Assembly (NCBI RefSeq): GCF_001424585.1
Contig: NZ_LMPJ01000001.1
Location: forward strand, 278,442-342,441
DNA from: Chryseobacterium sp. Leaf180
GTDB lineage: Bacteria > Bacteroidota > Bacteroidia > Flavobacteriales > Weeksellaceae
Reading direction: 5' to 3'
DNA length: 64,000 nt
In this document: piece by piece, positions 59,327 to 64,000 of the stretch
How the letters are laid out: every line of letters starts with the position of its first letter
How positions within the stretch are numbered: the first letter of the stretch is position 1
Program-made: the position numbers and the translations under genes
Notes under the pieces: model-generated
Database searches by the model: none
Seen by the model: only the letters and a program-made list of their open reading frames with translations
What the model was told of the DNA's origin: nothing

Positions 59327-62155
59327 ATGAGTAAATCCACAGAATATATAGAAGTTTACGGTGCCCGCGAGCACAACCTGAAAGATATTAATGTCAAAAT
59401 TCCGCGCAACGAGCTCGTTGTCATCACCGGACTTTCCGGAAGCGGAAAATCATCCCTCGCATTCGATACTATTTTTGCTGAAGGCCAGCGCCGCTATATC
59501 GAAACTTTTTCTGCGTATGCGCGTCAGTTTCTTGGCGGACTTGAGCGTCCCGATGTTGATAAAATTGAGGGTCTGTCACCAGTAATTGCCATTGAGCAGA
59601 AAACTACAAACAAAAATCCGCGTTCAACTGTAGGAACAGTTACCGAATTATACGATTATCTGCGGCTTCTTTTTGCGCGCGTGAGTGATGCGTATTCACT
59701 TACGACCGGACGAAAACTGGTCAGCTACACAGAAGAGCAGATTTTAGAAGCGATCAAAAAAAATTACGGCGGCGAAAAAATAATGCTTACTGCGCCGGTT
59801 ATCAGATCAAGAAAAGGTCATTATCATGAGCTTTTTGTGCAGATGGCGAAAAAAGGTTACGGACAGGCGAGAATAGACGGCGAGCTGACGGATATCGAAT
59901 ACGATCTGAAACTCGACCGATACAAAACCCACGATATCGACATCGTTATCGACCGCTGGATCATCGGAGAATCTGCCTCAGAAAACCGCATGGAAAAATC
60001 TTTGAAAACCGCCATGGAAATGGGCGAGGGTACAATCGGAATTCAGCAACTCGGCGGAACTGAAATTGAATATTTCTCCAAAAATTTGATGGATGCCGAA
60101 ACCGGACACTCGTTGGCGCTTCCGGAACCAAATACGTTTTCATTCAACTCACCAAAGGGAAGTTGCCCCAGCTGTAAAGGTTTAGGAACCATTAAAAAAA
60201 TCAACACCGATTATTTTGTTGAAAACCCGAAACTGTCGATTAACCAAGGTGGTTTGCTGCCTTTGGAAGATCTGAAATCAAATAAATGGATTCTTACACA
60301 GATCAAAAATATTTTGGAGATTTTCGGGCTTGGCCTGGCAACACCGATGAAAGATGTGCCGGCAGAAGCGCTCGATTATATGTACAACGGCTGCAATAAA
60401 GAATTTAATAAAGACCTGAAATACGCCGGAATTTCAAAGAAAATAAAAATAAGTTTCGACGGTTTAATTCCTTTCATGGAAGAAATTATTGAAGACAAAG
60501 ATTCTTATGAAAGTGTTCTTCTGGAAAGACATTTTACGACGGAAGAAACCTGTCCCGATTGTAAAGGTGCACGTCTTCAGCCTGGAAGTTTGAGTTTTAA
60601 AATCGACGGAAAAAACATTGCTGAAGTAAACGGCCTGAGCCTTTCAGATTTTAAAGAATGGCTTGTTGAAGTTCGCGGTACATTTTCAGAGAAAAAAGCA
60701 ATTATTGCACACGAAATTTTAAAGGAAATCGAAACCAGACTTCAGTTTTTATTGGATGTCGGTTTAGAATATTTAAGTTTAAGCAGAAGTTCAAAAACAC
60801 TTTCGGGTGGAGAATCGCAGCGAATTCGTCTCGCCACTCAGATTGGTTCTCAGTTGGTGAATGTTCTTTATATTCTTGATGAACCAAGTATCGGTTTGCA
60901 CCAAAGAGACAACGAAAGACTGATAAAATCATTAAAGAATCTTCGCGACATCGGAAATTCTGTGCTGGTGGTAGAGCATGACAAAGATATGATCATGGAG
61001 GCCGACGAGGTTTTGGACATCGGTCCGCGCGCGGGAAAATTTGGCGGAGAGATTCTGTGGCAGGGAAAACCGAAAGATCTTCTGAAAGCTGACACCATTA
61101 CCGCAGATTATATTAACGGAAAAAGAAAAATTGAAATTCCGGCCGAGCGTAGAAAAGGAAACGGAAAAAATATTATCCTGAAAGGCGCGACAGGAAATAA
61201 TCTTAAAAATGTCACGCTGGATATTCCGCTGGGAAAACTCGTCGTGGTGACCGGAATTTCAGGAAGCGGGAAATCTTCACTCATCAACGGAACATTATAT
61301 CCGATTCTCAATAAACATTTTTACCGCGCGGTGCAGGAACCTTTGCCTTTCAAAAAAATTGAAGGTCTGGAGCATATTGATAAAATCGTGGATGTTGATC
61401 AAACGCCGATCGGAAGAACGCCGCGTTCAAATCCCGCGACTTATACGGGAATGTTTACCGACATCAGAAATCTGTTTTCAGAATTACCAGAAAGTAAAAT
61501 TCGCGGTTACAAACCTGGAAGATTTTCTTTTAATGTAAAGGGAGGACGATGCGAAACATGCCAAGGTGGCGGTTTAAAAGTGATAGAAATGAATTTTTTA
61601 CCAGACGTTTATGTTCACTGCGAAACATGCAACGGAAAACGATTCAACAGAGAAACGCTGGAAGTTCGCTATAAAGGAAAATCGATTTCTGATGTTTTGG
61701 AAATGACGATTGATGAAGCTGTGGATTTCTTCCAGCCGATTCCGAAGATTTTTTCACGTGTGAAAACTTTACAGGATGTTGGATTGGGTTATATCACGAT
61801 GGGACAGCAGTCGACTACGCTTTCTGGCGGTGAAGCGCAGCGTATAAAACTCGCTACCGAACTGGCAAAAAGGCAAACCGGAAATACACTCTATATTCTC
61901 GATGAACCTACAACTGGACTGCACTTTGAAGACGTAAAAGTCTTAATGGATGCAATAAATAAACTGGTTGAACTGGGTAATTCATTCATTATTATTGAGC
62001 ACAATATGGATGTCATAAAACTTGCTGACCACATCATCGACGTCGGTCCGGAAGGCGGAAAACATGGTGGAGAAATCATCGCCAAAGGAACACCTGAGGA
62101 AATTATTAAATCTAAAAAATCTCTGACAGGAAAGTATCTGAAAAAAGAGATGTAA
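59327..62155 (+). CDS. uvrA: Excinuclease ABC subunit A
   Basis: A 942-residue UvrA, the damage sensor of nucleotide-excision repair, which loads UvrB on lesions. Two ABC ATPase modules are present: Walker [13 protein letters not shown] and [12 protein letters not shown], signatures [12 protein letters not shown] and [12 protein letters not shown]. Two Cys-rich zinc modules occur, CPSCKG...CPDCKG and CETCQG...CETCNG. Length is normal. It stands alone and ends at a strong terminator. uvrB is not in the window. Confidence 0.97.
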   Translation: MSKSTEYIEVYGAREHNLKDINVKIPRNELVVITGLSGSGKSSLAFDTIFAEGQRRYIETFSAYARQFLGGLERPDVDKIEGLSPVIAIEQKTTNKNPRSTVGTVTELYDYLRLLFARVSDAYSLTTGRKLVSYTEEQILEAIKKNYGGEKIMLTAPVIRSRKGHYHELFVQMAKKGYGQARIDGELTDIEYDLKLDRYKTHDIDIVIDRWIIGESASENRMEKSLKTAMEMGEGTIGIQQLGGTEIEYFSKNLMDAETGHSLALPEPNTFSFNSPKGSCPSCKGLGTIKKINTDYFVENPKLSINQGGLLPLEDLKSNKWILTQIKNILEIFGLGLATPMKDVPAEALDYMYNGCNKEFNKDLKYAGISKKIKISFDGLIPFMEEIIEDKDSYESVLLERHFTTEETCPDCKGARLQPGSLSFKIDGKNIAEVNGLSLSDFKEWLVEVRGTFSEKKAIIAHEILKEIETRLQFLLDVGLEYLSLSRSSKTLSGGESQRIRLATQIGSQLVNVLYILDEPSIGLHQRDNERLIKSLKNLRDIGNSVLVVEHDKDMIMEADEVLDIGPRAGKFGGEILWQGKPKDLLKADTITADYINGKRKIEIPAERRKGNGKNIILKGATGNNLKNVTLDIPLGKLVVVTGISGSGKSSLINGTLYPILNKHFYRAVQEPLPFKKIEGLEHIDKIVDVDQTPIGRTPRSNPATYTGMFTDIRNLFSELPESKIRGYKPGRFSFNVKGGRCETCQGGGLKVIEMNFLPDVYVHCETCNGKRFNRETLEVRYKGKSISDVLEMTIDEAVDFFQPIPKIFSRVKTLQDVGLGYITMGQQSTTLSGGEAQRIKLATELAKRQTGNTLYILDEPTTGLHFEDVKVLMDAINKLVELGNSFIIIEHNMDVIKLADHIIDVGPEGGKHGGEIIAKGTPEEIIKSKKSLTGKYLKKEM

Positions 62156-62165
62156 ACGAAAGTAT

Positions 62166-62194
62166 AGAATCTGTAAAAGCAGATTCTTTTTTTT
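62166..62194 (+). terminator. Terminator after uvrA
   Basis: AGAATCTG (62166-62173) pairs with CAGATTCT (62180-62187), followed by a run of T. Confidence 0.88.
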
Positions 62195-62355
62195 GCAAAA
62201 ATTTTCGGGAAAAGATTTATAAAAGTTCTCCTTTTAGATAAATATATACTTTTAGAACTACTGTTAATGAAATTTAATATATTATAAATCAATAAGATAT
62301 ATTTTAATGTTAACCAAATGTTAACTGAATATGAACTTTGTATGAAGTAAATTCG

Positions 62356-62363
62356 TATATTTG
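62356..62363 (+). promoter_or_regulatory. -7 element of the small secreted-protein gene
   Basis: TATATTTG, 45 nt before the ATG at 62409. Confidence 0.55.
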
Positions 62364-62408
62364 ATTTAGAAACATTTACACAGCGTAAATACTTAAAAAT
62401 CAAATGTT

Positions 62409-62813
62409 ATGAAACACAGAATACAAATCTTATCCGCTTCTTTATTTCTTTTTGCCGCAGCGGCCTTTTTCGGAAATGTAAATGCACAGACTTCACAGAG
62501 CAATGTGATTCCCGAAGTTCAGTTAAATAAAAAGGATGCTTTCACAGAGATCAGAAATCTTTTAATTGATAATTTTGATTTTACCAATTCAGATTATACA
62601 CCTGGAATTATTAATTCTGAAGTAAAATTCGATATATCAGAAAAAGGTAAAATCGTGAATGTGCGCTCAAAAGGCGACTGCAAGGTGGTGAGCAAAGAAA
62701 TTGAAAACGTACTTTCTCATTTACAGTATAGATTAGACAAAGAAAAACTCAGCAGCAATTTGCTGGCTTCATCGTACGTGATGCCTGTAACTGTTGCGAT
62801 TACCGACAGGTAA
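62409..62813 (+). CDS. Small secreted protein
   Basis: A 134-residue protein with a signal peptide ending near NVNAQ. The mature part, with VKFDISEKGKIVNVRSKGD, resembles the TonB C-terminal-like domain in which an energy-transducing repeat is followed by a beta hairpin, but the similarity is weak. No catalytic residues. It has its own promoter and terminator. Function unknown. Confidence 0.7.
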   Translation: MKHRIQILSASLFLFAAAAFFGNVNAQTSQSNVIPEVQLNKKDAFTEIRNLLIDNFDFTNSDYTPGIINSEVKFDISEKGKIVNVRSKGDCKVVSKEIENVLSHLQYRLDKEKLSSNLLASSYVMPVTVAITDR

Positions 62814-62837
62814 ATGCTTTTAGCCATATTTATACAG

Positions 62838-62863
62838 AAACTGCTTGCAAAAGCAGTTTTTTT
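62838..62863 (+). terminator. Terminator after the small secreted-protein gene
   Basis: AAACTGCTT (62838-62846) pairs with AAGCAGTTT (62851-62859), followed by T. It lies directly ahead of the DUF421 promoter. Confidence 0.85.
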
Positions 62864-62879
62864 GTTGCCATTATTTAAT

Positions 62880-62887
62880 TACTTTTG
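62880..62887 (+). promoter_or_regulatory. -7 element of the DUF421 gene
   Basis: TACTTTTG; its TTG is the longest frame's start codon (62885), so translation must start further downstream, at GTG 62906. Confidence 0.65.
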
Positions 62888-62905
62888 ATCATTAATTTCG
62901 AGCTT

Positions 62906-63418
62906 GTGAATGCTATTTTAGATGTTGTTTTGCGGTCGGTCTGCGTTTATCTATTTATGATTGTTGCGATACGGCTTTTCGGCAAAAATCAGCTTTCACA
63001 GCTCAATGCAGGCGATGTTGTTTTGTTGCTGCTGATTTCAAATGCAGTGCAGAATGCAATGGTTGGACAAAATACTTCTCTCGAGGGCGGAATTGTAGCA
63101 GCGCTCGTACTTTTCGTGGCCAATTTTACACTCAAAAGGTTTATGTTTCGATACAAGCGGTTTGGCAAATTTATGGAAGAAGATCCGGTGATTCTTGTGA
63201 AAGACGGTGTTGTTGATCATGCTGCACTGAACCGTGTGAAAATTAGTACCGATGAACTCGATGAATCAGTACGTGAGCACGGTTTGGAAACCTGCAAAGA
63301 TGTAAAATTAGCCATTTTGGAAGTAGATGGAAATATCAGCGTGGTTTCTCAGGATCATGACAGCGGACAGACCCAATATTCGAGAATTAAAAGAAAAAAT
63401 AAAAGAAAATATCATTAA
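62906..63418 (+). CDS. YetF/DUF421 membrane protein
   Basis: A 170-residue protein from the GTG at 62906. Three membrane helices (about 4-24, 32-55 and 58-78) precede a soluble domain with EEDPVILVKDGVVDHAALNRVKIS and DVKLAILEVDGNISVV, the family hallmark of an alpha/beta domain with a conserved ILVKDG stretch. YetF-type proteins are poorly characterised. It shares 2 nt of spacing with the acetyltransferase gene that follows, so they form an operon. Confidence 0.85.
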   Translation: MNAILDVVLRSVCVYLFMIVAIRLFGKNQLSQLNAGDVVLLLLISNAVQNAMVGQNTSLEGGIVAALVLFVANFTLKRFMFRYKRFGKFMEEDPVILVKDGVVDHAALNRVKISTDELDESVREHGLETCKDVKLAILEVDGNISVVSQDHDSGQTQYSRIKRKNKRKYH

Positions 63419-63420
63419 AA

Positions 63421-63915
63421 ATGAATTACGAAATCCGGGAAATGCGGCCAGAAGACGAAACTCGTGTTCTGGAAATTTTTCAGCAGGGAATAGACAGCGG
63501 AATCGCGACTTTCGATACCATTCTACCGCCAAAAGAAGTCTGGGAAACATCTTTTATAAATGACTGCCGCTGGGTTTTGGAAGATGGAAACAATAATGTA
63601 ATTGGCTGGTGCGCATTAAAACCTGTCAGCAAAAGAGAATGTTTCAGCGGCGTTGCCGAAGTAAGCATCTATCTTGATAAACAGTTTTTAAATAAAGGCC
63701 TCGGAAATATGCTGATGAAAAAATTGATTGCTGACAGCGAAAATCATGGTTTCTGGACGTTGCAGTCCAATATTTTTCCGGAAAATGAATCATCTGTAAA
63801 ATTTCATTTAAAAAACGGATTTCGGCAGGTTGGTATAAGAGAAAAGGTTGGTAAACTGCACGGCGAATGGAAAGATTTGGTAATGCTCGAAAGACGAAGT
63901 CCTAATATTATTTAA
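63421..63915 (+). CDS. GNAT-family N-acetyltransferase (phosphinothricin acetyltransferase-like)
   Basis: A 164-residue GNAT enzyme that transfers acetyl from acetyl-CoA to an amine. It starts MNYEIREMRPEDETRVLEIF and has GIDSGIATFDT, a Pat-family motif; VAEVSIYLDKQFLNKGLGNMLM includes the acetyl-CoA pyrophosphate-binding loop (NKGLG); NIFPENESSVKFHLKNGF completes motif B. The substrate could be an amino acid analogue; resistance cannot be claimed. It starts 2 nt after the DUF421 stop. Confidence 0.85.
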   Translation: MNYEIREMRPEDETRVLEIFQQGIDSGIATFDTILPPKEVWETSFINDCRWVLEDGNNNVIGWCALKPVSKRECFSGVAEVSIYLDKQFLNKGLGNMLMKKLIADSENHGFWTLQSNIFPENESSVKFHLKNGFRQVGIREKVGKLHGEWKDLVMLERRSPNII

Positions 63916-64000
63916 ATTTTTAGATTATAATTTTTTCCAGGAACTCAATGGCATTAGGATTGTTGCTCTTGAATTATTAAAATTTAAAAAAACTTGTATG

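Noticed and set aside
59089-59334. 81-codon frame reading from the permease end through the spacer into uvrA
   Set aside because: It lies in an intergenic hairpin element and overlaps real genes at both ends.
63916-64000. Possible C-terminal end of a minus-strand gene at the right edge
   Set aside because: Short open frames exist on the minus strand, but one is broken by two stops and none is long enough to judge.
1-64000. CRISPR arrays, tRNA and rRNA genes, and insertion sequences
   Set aside because: No spaced direct repeats, clover-leaf patterns or transposase-like proteins were seen on either strand.

Overview
The window is ordinary chromosomal sequence from a member of the Bacteroidota, most likely the class Flavobacteriia close to Chryseobacterium (Weeksellaceae). 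The support is low G+C, two proteins with type IX secretion sorting domains, Bacteroidota-type promoters (TTG, a spacer of about 19-20 nt, then TAnnTTTG), an ATP synthase operon lacking atpD and atpC, an extra-long ATP synthase subunit a, methylmalonyl-CoA mutase small subunit, and many outer-membrane beta-barrels. No rRNA, tRNA, CRISPR array, transposase or integrated prophage was seen. About 65 protein genes cover most of the 64 kb.

Layout. 1-5031 (minus): an operon of two ATP-grasp-type proteins, two alpha/beta-hydrolase esterases and an M17 aminopeptidase; it reads away from a divergent glycogen operon, glgB-glgA-glgC (5198-9888). 9958-15231: a SRPBCC protein, then 2-oxoglutarate dehydrogenase E1 and E2. 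15312-18798: apaG, a DEDDh exonuclease, a GT2 glycosyltransferase, a lipid A-type acyltransferase and a thioredoxin-like protein. 18863-22577 (minus): rpsF-rpsR-rplI, a second 2-oxoacid dehydrogenase E2 and a DUF62 SAM hydrolase. 22705-25991: phoH and three outer-membrane beta-barrel proteins. 26067-33502: ffh, then a small membrane protein and the operon atpB-E-F-H-(unknown)-A-G. 33599-39003: a CNNM/CorC-type protein with clpS, then udk, an FtsB-like protein, methylmalonyl-CoA mutase small subunit, a methyltransferase and a small lipoprotein. 39123-44200: M20 dipeptidase, a T9SS cargo protein, an SDR and etfBA. 44379-53628: a DUF151 nuclease, a nucleoside permease, small membrane and secreted proteins, a thiolase, an Atg22-like MFS protein, mevalonate kinase, a UbiA prenyltransferase and proline dehydrogenase. 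53767-63915: a second T9SS protein, an XRE repressor with operator-like sites, an M14 carboxypeptidase, a DUF4920 protein, an amino-acid permease, uvrA, a small secreted protein, a DUF421 protein and a GNAT acetyltransferase.

How the genes fit together. Central energy metabolism dominates: glycogen synthesis, both 2-oxoacid dehydrogenase E2 components, electron-transfer flavoprotein, thiolase, proline dehydrogenase and the F1Fo ATPase. Strong Rho-independent terminators and TAnnTTTG promoters cut the window into short transcription units. In several places the promoter is so close to the start codon that it fixes the true start, and some transcripts are predicted to be leaderless.

No obvious defence system or biosynthetic mega-cluster is present. 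The best candidates for undescribed biology are the ATP-grasp/esterase/M17 operon next to the glycogen genes, the repressor with a phased operator array in a 0.5-kb gene-free region, hairpins and an extra gene inside the ATP synthase operon, and an intergenic hairpin element upstream of uvrA.
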